A DNA stretch of 32,635 nt from Nonomuraea zeae (GTDB taxonomy: Bacteria; Actinomycetota; Actinomycetes; Streptosporangiales; Streptosporangiaceae): NCBI RefSeq assembly GCF_005889725.1, contig NZ_VCKX01000130.1:1-32635 (forward strand). The letters are read 5' to 3'. Each line of letters starts with the position of its first letter. Position 1 is the stretch's first letter. The position numbers and the translations under genes were made by a program. This document shows, piece by piece, positions 16,294 through 23,986 of the stretch. The notes below the pieces were generated by a model. The model saw only the letters and a program-made list of their open reading frames with translations. It searched no databases and was not told the origin of the DNA.

Positions 16294-16704
16294 CTAAAGG
16301 GTAAGGCTTGGCTTGAGCTGCTTGAAGCGGGCCAGCAGGCCGTTGATGAACTGGGGCGACTCGTCGGTCGAGAGCTCGCCCGCCAGGTGCACCCACTCGC
16401 TGATGACCACGCCCTCGGGCACGTCGGGCATCCACAGCAGTTCGTACGTGCCGCCGCGCAGCAGGTTGCGGTCGACGGCCGGCATGCGGTCGAGCGTCCA
16501 GCCCTCGGCATAGGTGGTGATCAGCTCGTCGATGCGGGCATGGTGCCTGGCGACGCCCTCGACGATGGTCGAGGTGTACTCGTTGACCGGAGGCTCCTGC
16601 CGCTCCACGCGCTCAGCGAGGATCCGCAGCGGATCCTCGCTGCGCAGCTCGGCCTCGAACAGGATGTCGAGAGCGCGTCTGCGTGCTTTGCCGCGTGCCG
16701 ACAC
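16294..16704 (-). CDS. nusB: Transcription antitermination factor NusB
   Basis: 136 residues, the usual size, all-helical. It begins RGKARRRALDILFEAELR and contains VARHHARIDELI, AVDRNLLRGGTYELLW and VISEWVHLAGELSTDESPQFINGLL, all typical of NusB. NusB with NusE binds boxA RNA and assembles the antitermination complex on rRNA operons. The GTG at 16704 lies one base after the efp stop, so nusB is coupled to efp. No strong ribosome site is visible apart from the end of efp. Confidence 0.96.
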   Translation of the reverse strand: MSARGKARRRALDILFEAELRSEDPLRILAERVERQEPPVNEYTSTIVEGVARHHARIDELITTYAEGWTLDRMPAVDRNLLRGGTYELLWMPDVPEGVVISEWVHLAGELSTDESPQFINGLLARFKQLKPSLTL

Positions 16705-16705
16705 C

Positions 16706-17266
16706 TCAGGCCCGGCCGAGGTATTCGCCGCTGCGGGTGTCGACCTTGACCTTCTCGCCGGTGGTGATGAAGAGCGGGACCTTGATCTCGGCCCCGGTCT
16801 CCAGCGTGGCGGGCTTGGTGCCGCCGGTGGAGCGGTCGCCCTGCAGGCCGGGCTCGGTGCTGGCGATGGTCAGCTCGGCCGCCGCGGGCAGGTCGACGTA
16901 GAGCGCGGCGCCCTCGTTGAAGGCGACCGTCGCCGTGGTGTTCTCCAGCATGTAGTTGGCGGCGGTGCCGACGGTGACGCTGGGCACGGTGACCATGTCG
17001 TAGGTCTCGGTGTCCATGAAGACGAAGTCGTCGCCGTCCTTGTAGGAGTACTGCATCTCGCGCTTGTCGACGTTGGCCACCTCGACCTTGACGCCGGCGT
17101 TGAAGGTCTTGTCGACGACCTTTCCGGAGAGCACGTTCTTGAGCTTGGTGCGCACGAACGCGCCGCCCTTGCCCGGCTTGACGTGCTGGAACTCCACAAC
17201 GGCCCACAGGTCACCGCCGTCGAGCTTCAGCACCATGCCGTTCTTGAGGTCGTTGGTCGTCGCCAC
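16706..17266 (-). CDS. efp: Translation elongation factor P
   Basis: 186 residues with KOW-like domain I and two OB domains. The ribosome-facing loop reads KPGKGGAFVRTKL, with the tip lysine at residue 33. EF-P relieves stalling at consecutive prolines in the ribosome. Actinobacterial EF-P with a PGKG loop is reported to work with unmodified lysine, and no lysine-modifying gene is seen in this window. The C-terminal signature VPLFITTGEKVKVDTRSGEYLGRA is intact. The GTG at 17266 has GGGAGAAG five to eight bases upstream. It follows the peptidase gene by 26 bases and precedes nusB by one. Confidence 0.97.
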   Translation of the reverse strand: MATTNDLKNGMVLKLDGGDLWAVVEFQHVKPGKGGAFVRTKLKNVLSGKVVDKTFNAGVKVEVANVDKREMQYSYKDGDDFVFMDTETYDMVTVPSVTVGTAANYMLENTTATVAFNEGAALYVDLPAAAELTIASTEPGLQGDRSTGGTKPATLETGAEIKVPLFITTGEKVKVDTRSGEYLGRA

Positions 17267-17292
17267 TCGTTCTTCTCCCGCGTGCGGCCGCT

Positions 17293-18348
17293 CTAAAGGA
17301 CGAGCAGCTCCTTGGTCGTCTTGGTGAAGAGTTCCGGCCCGCCCTCACGTGTCACGAGGGTGTCCTCGATGCGAACCCCTCCCCGGCCCGGGAGATAGAC
17401 CCCAGGCTCGACGGTGATCGGAACTCGATCCTTTAGTCTACCGGTCCGCGAGGGGCCCAGGAACGGCTCCTCGTGGATCTCCAGTCCGACTCCGTGGCCC
17501 AGGCCGTGACGGAAGTGGCCGCCGTGGCCCGCGTGCTCGATGACCGAACGCGCCGCCGCGTCCACGTCGTCGGCCCCGGCGCCCGGGGTGAGCGCGTGCC
17601 GGCCGGCCCGCTGCGCCTGCGCCACCAGGTCGTAGATCTCGCGCTGCCAGGCCGCGGGCGCGCCGAGGCACACCGTCCTGGTCATGTCGGCGTGGTAGCC
17701 CCGGTAGCGGGCGCCGAAGTCCATGGTGACCAGGTCGCCGGCGCGCAGCTCCCGGTCCGTGGGGGCGTGGTGCGGGATCGCGCCGTTCTCGCCCGCGGCC
17801 ACGATCGTGTCGAACGCCGGCTTGTCGGCGCCCAGCTCGGCCATGCGGTTCTCGAGGAGGCGGGCCAGGTCGCGCTCGCTCATGCCGGGCGCGATCCGCT
17901 CCACGACGTCGGCGAACGCCTGGTCGGTGATCTCGCAGGCCGTACGCAGGAACGCCAGCTCGGCCTCGTCCTTGACCGCTCGCAGCACCTCGACGACGGG
18001 CCCCAGCGGCACCGGCCCGCCACCCGGCACCGCGCCCTCGCCCAGCCGGAGGTACGTGGCCACGCTCATGCTCGCCGCCTCGATGCCGGCACCCGGCGTC
18101 ATCAGCGTGCCCGCCACGTCGGACGCCTCGGCGGACGGGACGTCCAGCGTGCGCGCCTGCTCGATGTAGCGGTTGTCGGTGGCCAGCAGCGCCGATCCGT
18201 CGGCCCTGACCAGGACGGCCGCGTTGGAGCTGGACAGGCCGGTGAGATAGCTGACGTTGACCGGCGAGGTGACGAGCAGGGCGGGGACCTCACGGGCGGG
18301 CAGCAGCTCGGCCAGCCGCGCCCGGCGCGCCGGGTAGTCGAAGGTCAT
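17293..18348 (-). CDS. M24-family aminopeptidase (Xaa-Pro peptidase type)
   Basis: 351 residues. An N-terminal creatinase-like domain (ALLVTSPVNVSYLTGLSSSNA ... ATDNRYIEQA) precedes the pita-bread catalytic domain. Metal ligands are visible in order: Asp in VTMDFGARY, Asp in YHADMTRTV, His in GLGHGVGLEIHE, Glu in ITVEPGVYLPGRGGVR and Glu in IEDTLV. Such enzymes remove N-terminal residues preceding proline or cleave X-Pro dipeptides in the cytoplasm. It is first of the unit with efp and nusB, an arrangement common in actinobacteria. The ATG at 18348 starts the domain without excess. Confidence 0.93.
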   Translation of the reverse strand: MTFDYPARRARLAELLPAREVPALLVTSPVNVSYLTGLSSSNAAVLVRADGSALLATDNRYIEQARTLDVPSAEASDVAGTLMTPGAGIEAASMSVATYLRLGEGAVPGGGPVPLGPVVEVLRAVKDEAELAFLRTACEITDQAFADVVERIAPGMSERDLARLLENRMAELGADKPAFDTIVAAGENGAIPHHAPTDRELRAGDLVTMDFGARYRGYHADMTRTVCLGAPAAWQREIYDLVAQAQRAGRHALTPGAGADDVDAAARSVIEHAGHGGHFRHGLGHGVGLEIHEEPFLGPSRTGRLKDRVPITVEPGVYLPGRGGVRIEDTLVTREGGPELFTKTTKELLVL

Positions 18349-18424
18349 TCCGCCAATGTACGGCTCCCGGCCCTGACGTCAGAATCGTGGCGCCTTGCCC
18401 CGTCCTGCCCGCCTTGCCCGCCTT

Positions 18425-18448
18425 GCCCGCCCGACAAGCCGGGCGGGC
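18425..18448 (-). terminator. Hairpin downstream of the kinase-like gene
   Basis: A perfect 9-base GC stem (18425-18433 with 18440-18448) with a 6-base loop, 66 bases past the stop of the kinase-like gene. No U tract. The surrounding 18400-18510 is a GC-rich stretch of short imperfect repeats (CCTTGCCCG-type, then GCCGGGCAGGCC-type). Confidence 0.5.
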
Positions 18449-18513
18449 CGTCTGCGCGAGGCGGGCACGCCGTCCAGCCGGGCAGGCCACCTGGACGAGC
18501 CGGGCAGGCCGTT

Positions 18514-20340
18514 CTAGCCGTTCGGGAGCCGCCACTCGCGCAGGAACTCCGACAGCGGCCCGGTCGCGTTCATGTCGCCCTTCTGCTGTGCCCGTTGCAG
18601 GTCGCGATAGATGCCCGCGATCTGCCCGACCTCGGGCCCGCCGTGCCCCTCCTGGAACTTCCGGCCCGCTTTCCTGATCTTGTCGTGGGCCTTGGCGGCG
18701 ACGGACGGGTTGATCCCGCCCATGGCCTCCTGCGCCGTCAGCGCCTCGTCGAACGCCTCCAGCCACCTGCTCCATCCGCCCGGCGGGATCTGGTCGCCCA
18801 GGGTCGCCTTGGGCGCCACGGTCTCGTTGAGCGAGGTGGGCGGCTCGGTGCCGGGTCCGATGGTGGTCACGAGGCCCTGGGAGGGGTCACCGGAGGACGA
18901 CGGGGTGGGCAGCGGCTCGGACGAGACCGGGGCGGAGGTGGGCACGACGCTCGGCGTGGTCACGGCGACCGGCTTGCCGCCCGAGCCGGCCCACAGCACC
19001 ATGCCGACGGTCACGACCGCGATGACCGCCACGGCCGCGCCGAGCTGCAGGAACAGCTTGCGGTTCGATGAGGGCGGCTGGGCGTCCAGCTCGCTCGACT
19101 GGAAGATCGCGGTGTCACCGGCGCGCGCCGCCGGACCCGGCCGGGTCCCGGACCCGCCGAACTGGTACACCTCGGTGGCACCCGCACCCGCACCCGCACC
19201 CGCGCCCACACCCGGAACCGAAGCTCCGGCCGCCCCAGCCCTCGCGCCCGCCGCGAGCCCCGGGTCGCGGAGCGAGGCGCCGGTGACGGGCTGGACGCCC
19301 GGGTTGGCGCCCGGGTTGACGCGCGGCCTGGCGATGGCGGCCAGCGCCCGCCGGATCGTCTCACCGCTGGCGGGCCGCCGCGCGGGATCCTCGGCGATCA
19401 TGGCCAGCACCAGCCGGTCCAGCTCGGGCGACACCTCGGGCCGGTACGTGCTCGGCGGAGCGGGCGCATCCCTGCGCCCGCCGGAGGCATCCGGCCTGCC
19501 CGCAGCACCGCCGGAAGAACCCGGAGCACCGGCAAAAGAACCCGCAGCACCGCCGGAGGAACCCGCAGCACCGCCGGAATCAGCCTCGCCGCCGGAGGAA
19601 GCGGCCTCGCCGTCCCCCGCGCCCGCACGGGGCGTATCACCTGCCCCGCCGTCCGAAGCTCCCTCAAGTCCGGCACCTGACCTCGCCTCAGTCGCCGCAC
19701 CAGGCCCGGCGCCCGGGGTCTGGGCATCGAAGGCCGGGCGGCCGCACAGCAGCTCGTAGCAGACGCACCCGAGCGCGTACAGATCTCCCGGCGCCTGCGC
19801 CTTCTGCCCCGCGACCCGCTCCGGCGCCACGTACCGGCCGTCGCGGGCCGGGGGCTCGCGATCGTCCATCCCGAACCCGACGACCTTGAGCACCCCGCTC
19901 CCGGCCCGGCGGAAGCTGTCGGGACCGACCTGCCCGTGCACGACCCCGGCCCGGTGCGCGGCGTCGAGCCCGGCCGCGGCCTGCCCGACCAGGTCGCACA
20001 CGTCGACGACCCGCAGGGGCCCGCCCTGGGCGGCCAGCTCCTCGCCCAGGCTGAGCCCGGTCAGGTACTCCGTCACGATGAACGGGGCCCCGTCCCGGTC
20101 GCCGACGTCCAGCACCATGGCCACGTTCGGGTGGATGACCCTGGCCACGGCCTGGGCGTGCTGCCTGAGCACCTCCCGCGTGGCGGCCCCCGCCGCCTTG
20201 GCGCCGAGCACCTTCACGGCCACGACCCAGTCGGCCCGCGTGTCGTAACCCCGCCACACCTCGCCCATGGGCCCGTGACCGATGAGCTCGTCGAGCCGGT
20301 ACCGGTCAGCGACCAAGGCGCGCTCCGTCGCGTCGGACAT
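18514..20340 (-). CDS. Membrane-anchored kinase-like protein, predicted pseudokinase
   Basis: 608 residues from the ATG at 20340. An N-terminal bacterial Ser/Thr-kinase fold spans about residues 13-275. The glycine loop IGHGPMGEVWRG and the ATP-site lysine Lys43 (VVAVKV) are present, and YVAPERV and GDLYALGCVCYELLCGRPAF are normal. The catalytic loop that should read HRD reads HGQ (135-137), its metal-binding Asn is missing (GPDSF), and DFG is GFG (155-157). Both catalytic Asp residues are therefore absent and phosphotransfer is unlikely. A Gly/Ala/Ser/Pro linker follows, then a membrane helix at about 430-451 and a 155-residue external tail rich in Pro/Thr/Ser, ending in a helical region. 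A longer frame to 20457 overlaps the promoter. It may act as a scaffold bound by phosphopeptide-reading partners. Confidence 0.88.
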   Translation of the reverse strand: MSDATERALVADRYRLDELIGHGPMGEVWRGYDTRADWVVAVKVLGAKAAGAATREVLRQHAQAVARVIHPNVAMVLDVGDRDGAPFIVTEYLTGLSLGEELAAQGGPLRVVDVCDLVGQAAAGLDAAHRAGVVHGQVGPDSFRRAGSGVLKVVGFGMDDREPPARDGRYVAPERVAGQKAQAPGDLYALGCVCYELLCGRPAFDAQTPGAGPGAATEARSGAGLEGASDGGAGDTPRAGAGDGEAASSGGEADSGGAAGSSGGAAGSFAGAPGSSGGAAGRPDASGGRRDAPAPPSTYRPEVSPELDRLVLAMIAEDPARRPASGETIRRALAAIARPRVNPGANPGVQPVTGASLRDPGLAAGARAGAAGASVPGVGAGAGAGAGATEVYQFGGSGTRPGPAARAGDTAIFQSSELDAQPPSSNRKLFLQLGAAVAVIAVVTVGMVLWAGSGGKPVAVTTPSVVPTSAPVSSEPLPTPSSSGDPSQGLVTTIGPGTEPPTSLNETVAPKATLGDQIPPGGWSRWLEAFDEALTAQEAMGGINPSVAAKAHDKIRKAGRKFQEGHGGPEVGQIAGIYRDLQRAQQKGDMNATGPLSEFLREWRLPNG

Positions 20341-20350
20341 ATCCCCGCCA

Positions 20351-20379
20351 ATTACTCGAACATCAGGATTTCCGACCAA
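20351..20379 (-). promoter_or_regulatory. Promoter of the kinase-like gene
   Basis: Minus-strand TTGGTC (20379-20374), a 17-base spacer and AGTAAT (20356-20351). The predicted start is only a few bases before the ATG at 20340, so the leader would be very short. By inspection only. Confidence 0.5.
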
Positions 20380-20450
20380 CCATAGGGCCCCGCGGCCACT
20401 CCCGCCCCACCATCGCCCGCGCACCACCGGCTCCGGCCACGACACCCCGC

Positions 20451-20488
20451 TGGACATAACGAGAGTCGTTATTTACGATTATCGTTAT
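20451..20488 (+). promoter_or_regulatory. Leaderless promoter carrying two XRE-type operators
   Basis: TGGACA (20451-20456), a 17-base spacer and TACGAT (20474-20479), then seven bases to the ATG at 20487, so transcription should start at the start codon. Two 17-base palindromes of the form ATAACGA-N3-TCGTTAT lie in it: 20456-20472 (perfect 7-base arms) and 20472-20488 (TTTACGA-TTA-TCGTTAT, five of seven pairs). Their centres are 16 bases apart. The AT-rich patch stands out from its GC-rich surroundings. The likely ligand is the XRE regulator encoded two genes on. Confidence 0.7.
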
Positions 20489-21092
20489 GTCAACCCGGTG
20501 GATCATCAGACTCGAGACGCTGCTGAGCGTCGGCTTCACCCTCGGCTGCCTGGGCGCCCTGGCCGGCCTCGCCACGAACGTCGCCATCGCGTTCTTCGAC
20601 GCGCCGAACGGCCTCGGCATCCCCCTGCGCGTCCTCGACATCCCCGTGGCGGGCCTGGCCGCGGACGGCGCCTCGATCGGCGACGCGACCGCCGAGGTGA
20701 CGGTCCGCCCCGAGGGCGCCTCGCCGCTCGCGGGCCTGCTCTACCTGCTGCTCTGGGCGCCGGGCACGGCGACGGGGCTGCTCGCGCTGTTCACGGTCAT
20801 CCGGGCGCTGGGCAGGGCGCGGTCGGGCGACAGGGCGCTGTTCTCCGCGGTCACGGCCGGCCATCTGCGCAGGCTCGGCTGGATCCTGATCGTCGGCTCG
20901 GTCGTGTCGGCCGTGCTCGGGTCGGTCGCGGAGACCATACTCGCTTCCATGCTGCTGGCCGAGAGCTACCCCTTCTACCCGCCGTCGGGCGAGGTGCTCG
21001 GGGCTGTCGTGGCGGGCTTCGCCGCGCTGGGCGTCTCGGAGATCGTCCGCCGGGGCCTGACCCTGCTCGAAGAGGTCGAGGCCACCATCTGA
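20487..21092 (+). CDS. DUF2975 family membrane protein
   Basis: 201 residues with four predicted membrane helices: about 8-35, 83-105, 128-155 and 168-185. DUF2975 proteins are typically encoded just before a small XRE/YozG-type regulator, as here. Their function is unknown. The gene has no ribosome site because it begins at the predicted transcript start. Its TGA shares a base with the ATG of the regulator (TGATG), so the pair is co-translated. Confidence 0.87.
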   Translation: MSTRWIIRLETLLSVGFTLGCLGALAGLATNVAIAFFDAPNGLGIPLRVLDIPVAGLAADGASIGDATAEVTVRPEGASPLAGLLYLLLWAPGTATGLLALFTVIRALGRARSGDRALFSAVTAGHLRRLGWILIVGSVVSAVLGSVAETILASMLLAESYPFYPPSGEVLGAVVAGFAALGVSEIVRRGLTLLEEVEATI

Positions 21093-21301
21093 TGACGGAG
21101 CCGGCGATCAGGGTGCGGCTGGACGAGCTACTCAAAGAGCGCGGCATGACGCTCACCGAGCTGTCGCACCTGGTGGAGATCACCGTGGTCAACCTGTCGA
21201 TCCTGAAGAACGGGCACGCCAAGGCGATCCGGTTCTCCACGCTGACCCGGCTGTGCGCGGCGCTCGGGTGCCAGCCGGGCGACCTGCTCAGATACGAGTG
21301 A
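21092..21301 (+). CDS. Small XRE/Cro-type helix-turn-helix regulator (YozG-like)
   Basis: 69 residues, essentially one HTH_26-type domain: RVRLDELLKERGMTLTELSH, VEITVVNLSILKNGHAKAIR (recognition helix region), and FSTLTRLCAALGCQPGDLL with the short end RYE. Proteins of this size bind inverted repeats as dimers and usually repress their own operon. The twin palindromes at 20456-20488 are the obvious target. The stop codon is part of the following hairpin. Confidence 0.92.
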   Translation: MTEPAIRVRLDELLKERGMTLTELSHLVEITVVNLSILKNGHAKAIRFSTLTRLCAALGCQPGDLLRYE

Positions 21302-21327
21302 AGGGGGCGGGAAGGCCGCCCCCTTCA
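21299..21327. terminator. Hairpin between the convergent XRE and symporter genes
   Basis: A perfect 12-base stem (21299-21310 with 21316-21327) and a 5-base loop. It includes the TGA of the XRE gene and ends 19 bases before the symporter stop on the other strand, so it probably serves both directions. No U tract. Confidence 0.75.
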
Positions 21328-21346
21328 CAGATATGAGTGTCCGCGA

Positions 21347-22639
21347 TCAGGCGGTCGCCGGCTCGGGCACGCGCGGCGTGCGCGCGGCCGCCGGGGCGTC
21401 GTCGAGCGGCTGCGGCGGCGCGTTGAAGACGGCCTCGTCCAGGCGCCCCTCCGACCGCGCGACCAGGACGGGGACGACGAGCTGCCCGGCGACGTTGGTG
21501 GCCGTGCGGATCATGTCCAGGATCGGGTCGATCGCCAGCAGCAGGCCGACGCCCTCAAGCGGCAGCCCGAGCGTGCTGAGCGTGAGCGTCAGCATGACGA
21601 TCGCCCCGGTCAGGCCCGCCGTGGCGGCCGAGCCGACCACCGAGACGAACGCGATCAGCAGGTAGTCGCCCACCCCGAGCTGCACGCCGAACACCTGGGC
21701 CACGAAGATCGCGGCCAGCGCCGGGTAGACCGAGGCGCAGCCGTCCATCTTGGTGGTGGCGCCGAAGGGCACGGCGAACGCCGCGTAGTCGCGGTCCACC
21801 CCGTTGCGCTCGATCGTGACCCGCTGCGTCAGCGGCAGCGTGCCGACCGACGAACGCGAGACGAAGGCCAGCTCGATCGCCGGCCAGGCGTTGCGGAGGA
21901 ACCGTACGGGGCTGACCTTGCCCCACACCGCCAGCAGCGTCGGGTAGACGGCCAGCAGCACGATGAAGCAGCCGATGTAGACGGCGGCGCTGAACTTGGC
22001 CAGCGGCGCGAGCAGGTCCCAGCCGTAGGTGGACACGGCCTTGCCGATCAGCCCGGCCGTTCCGATGGGAGCCAGCCTGATGACCCACCACAGGGCCTTC
22101 TGGACCAGCTCCAGCACCGAGCGGCTGAGGCTCAGGAACGGCTCCGCCTTGTCGCCTATCGCCAGCGCCGCCGCACCGAGCACGACCCCCAGGAAGACGA
22201 TCTGGAGGACGTTCACCTCGGTGAAGGCGGTGACGACGTTCGTCGGCAGGATGCCGGTGACGAAGTCGAGCCAGGTGCCGGCGTTCTCGGGGGCCTTGGC
22301 CGCGCCGGTGTCGAGGGTGACGCCCTGGCCGGGGTTGACGATCAGGCCGAGCCCGATGGCGAAGGCCACCGAGACGAACGCGGTGACGAGGAACCACAGC
22401 AGCGTCTTGGTCGCCAGCCTGGCGGCCCCGTTGACGTTGCGCAGGTTGGCCACGCTGACCAGCACCGCGGTGAAGACCAGCGGCGGCACGGCGAGCTTGA
22501 GCAGCTGGACGAAGATCTGGCCGACCCTGGTCAGGGTCTCGGCCAGCCAGGCCACGTCCCAGATCTTGGCGACGAAGCCCAGCGCGACGCCGGCCACGAG
22601 GCCGAGCAGCAGTTGCAGGGAGAAAGAGAATCTCTTCAC
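21347..22639 (-). CDS. DAACS-family Na+/H+ symporter (dicarboxylate, amino acid or cystine)
   Basis: 430 residues, with eight membrane helices and two re-entrant hairpins expected for the family. The first hairpin motif reads SRSSVGTLPLT, in place of the usual serine-rich SSSAATLP. The TM7 motif is GATTKMDGCASVYP, where NMDG is usual. The TM8 motif reads IDPILDMIRTATNVAGQ, where a final Asp is common. These differences argue against a standard glutamate/C4-dicarboxylate carrier. Because a leader peptide ending in Cys-Arg lies upstream, a cystine or other sulfur substrate (TcyP-like, same family) is a reasonable guess. The GTG at 22639 is chosen because the alternative GTG at 22678 would fall within a hairpin; neither has a good ribosome site (GGAG lies 11 bases ahead). 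Confidence 0.88.
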   Translation of the reverse strand: MKRFSFSLQLLLGLVAGVALGFVAKIWDVAWLAETLTRVGQIFVQLLKLAVPPLVFTAVLVSVANLRNVNGAARLATKTLLWFLVTAFVSVAFAIGLGLIVNPGQGVTLDTGAAKAPENAGTWLDFVTGILPTNVVTAFTEVNVLQIVFLGVVLGAAALAIGDKAEPFLSLSRSVLELVQKALWWVIRLAPIGTAGLIGKAVSTYGWDLLAPLAKFSAAVYIGCFIVLLAVYPTLLAVWGKVSPVRFLRNAWPAIELAFVSRSSVGTLPLTQRVTIERNGVDRDYAAFAVPFGATTKMDGCASVYPALAAIFVAQVFGVQLGVGDYLLIAFVSVVGSAATAGLTGAIVMLTLTLSTLGLPLEGVGLLLAIDPILDMIRTATNVAGQLVVPVLVARSEGRLDEAVFNAPPQPLDDAPAAARTPRVPEPATA

Positions 22640-22662
22640 GGGAGAGGACGCTCCGAAATCAC

Positions 22663-22681
22663 GGCATGCCGAAGGCACGCC
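22663..22681 (-). promoter_or_regulatory. Hairpin between leader peptide and symporter gene
   Basis: Arms of eight bases (22674-22681 with 22663-22670) around a 3-base loop; one pair is G-U in RNA. It lies between the leader stop and the symporter start, close to the only candidate ribosome site. A role in attenuation or in masking that site is possible. Confidence 0.45.
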
Positions 22682-22711
22682 AGGTGAGGGGTGGACGATC
22701 GGGGGCTGCGG

Positions 22712-22780
22712 TCAGCGACAGATCGACCCGTGCAACCGGCACAGGTCGATGTGCAGCCGCTCGACGAGCCACACGAACAC
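22712..22780 (-). CDS. Putative regulatory leader peptide (HIDL...C type)
   Basis: A 22-codon frame giving MFVWLVERLHIDLCRLHGSICR. The core RLHIDLCR and the ending ICR match the pattern of the small actinobacterial peptides annotated as putative leader peptides, typically placed before sulfur-related or transport genes. Two of the last ten residues are cysteine. GAGG lies nine bases before this GTG. Starts at 22774, 22795 or 22807 are also possible. It ends 72 bases before the symporter gene. Ribosome stalling on cysteine codons when Cys-tRNA is short could open the downstream hairpin. That is inference. Confidence 0.6.
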   Translation of the reverse strand: MFVWLVERLHIDLCRLHGSICR

Positions 22781-22854
22781 CAGCGAGAACCTCACGAGGC
22801 GCTTCAACGCCTGTGAAACGGCGCGGATTCCCCCAGAGGGTGTGATTCACCCCA

Positions 22855-23895
22855 CTAGGCGGCGATCTCCTTGATCTGCTCGATCAGCCGCACCCGGTCC
22901 TCGTGCGTCCTGCCGAGCGGCGCCACGTTGAGCGTGGTCACCCCCGACTCCTTCATCGCCTGCACGCGGTCGCGCACGAAGCCCTCGCTGCCGATCAGCG
23001 ACATCTTCTCCAGCAGCTCGCCGGGCACCAGCGCGGCCGCCTCGTCCTTCTTGCCCTCGAGATAGAGGTCCTGGATCTGCTCGGCCTCCTTCTCGTAGCC
23101 GTAGCGCCTGGCCAGGTCGTTGTAGAAGTTCTTGCCCTTGGCGCCCATGCCGCCGATGTAGAGGGCCGCCATCGGCCGGCCGAACTCCAGCAGCCCCGCC
23201 ACGTCGTCGCCGATCGCCAGCGACGCCTGCGCGATCACGTCGAGGCCGCCCAGCTCGGGGTCACGCCTGGCCTGGCCCGCGGCCAGCGACGGGCCCCACA
23301 CCTCGGCGGCCTTCTCCGGCACGTAGAAGATCGGCTCCCAGCCCTCGGCCAGCTCGGCGGTCAGCTCGACGTTCTTGGGGCCGATCGCGGCGACGACGAC
23401 GGGGATGCGGGGGCGTACGGGATGGTTGATGATCTTGAGGGCCTTGCCCAGGCCGGTCCCCTGCTCGGGCGGGAGCGGGACCGTGTAGTGGCGGCCGTCG
23501 TACTGCAGCCGCTCGCGCCGCCACACCTGGCGGCAGATCTCGATGACCTCCCGGGTGCGCCCGAGCGGCGCGGTGTACGGCACCCCGTGGAACCCCTCGA
23601 TCACCTGCGGCCCGGAGGCGCCGATCCCGAGCGTGAAGCGCCCGTCGGAGACGTAGTCCAGGCCGGCGGCGGTCATGGCCAGCAGCGTCGGCGTACGCGA
23701 GTAGATGGGCAGGATGCCGGAGGCGATCTCCAGCCGCTCGGTCTTGGCCGCGATGTAGCCGAGCTGGCTGACGGCGTCGAACGTGTAGGCCTCGGCCACG
23801 AAGACGATGTCGAGCCCGGCCCTCTCGTAGTCGGCGAGTTCGGCCACCGACGCCTTGAAATCACCCGAGTAGTTGAGTGCCATACCGATCCGCAT
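22855..23895 (-). CDS. LLM-class F420-dependent oxidoreductase
   Basis: 346 residues in the bacterial luciferase-like TIM-barrel fold. It starts MRIGMALNYSGDF, with FVAEAYTFDAVSQLGYIAAKTERLEIASGI, TLLAMTAAGLDYVSDGRFTLGIGASGPQVIEGFHG and the late segment GSEGFVRDRVQAMKESGVTTLNV. Members with this layout use reduced F420 (less often FMN) for hydride transfer; the substrate is not predictable. The ATG at 23895 has GGGAG six bases ahead. The frame is open further to 24030, but that part crosses the divergent promoter region. The next gene on this strand, 215 bases on, is the symporter with its leader. Confidence 0.92.
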   Translation of the reverse strand: MRIGMALNYSGDFKASVAELADYERAGLDIVFVAEAYTFDAVSQLGYIAAKTERLEIASGILPIYSRTPTLLAMTAAGLDYVSDGRFTLGIGASGPQVIEGFHGVPYTAPLGRTREVIEICRQVWRRERLQYDGRHYTVPLPPEQGTGLGKALKIINHPVRPRIPVVVAAIGPKNVELTAELAEGWEPIFYVPEKAAEVWGPSLAAGQARRDPELGGLDVIAQASLAIGDDVAGLLEFGRPMAALYIGGMGAKGKNFYNDLARRYGYEKEAEQIQDLYLEGKKDEAAALVPGELLEKMSLIGSEGFVRDRVQAMKESGVTTLNVAPLGRTHEDRVRLIEQIKEIAA

Positions 23896-23973
23896 ACCGG
23901 GCTCCCGTGAACCGAATGATATTCCGTTTAGTCCGGAACAGGTTATCGCGCCGGCGTGCCGGGGTGGAGCGGC

Positions 23974-23979
23974 TAGCCT
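23974..23979 (+). promoter_or_regulatory. -10 element for a leaderless transcript
   Basis: TAGCCT with seven bases to the GTG at 23987 and no ribosome site. This is the classic actinobacterial spacing for an mRNA that starts on its start codon. No clear -35 is visible. Confidence 0.5.
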
Positions 23980-23986
23980 GGTTCGA

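Noticed and set aside
22640..22854. Riboswitch before the symporter
   Set aside because: No conserved riboswitch core recognised; the leader peptide and one hairpin explain the region better.
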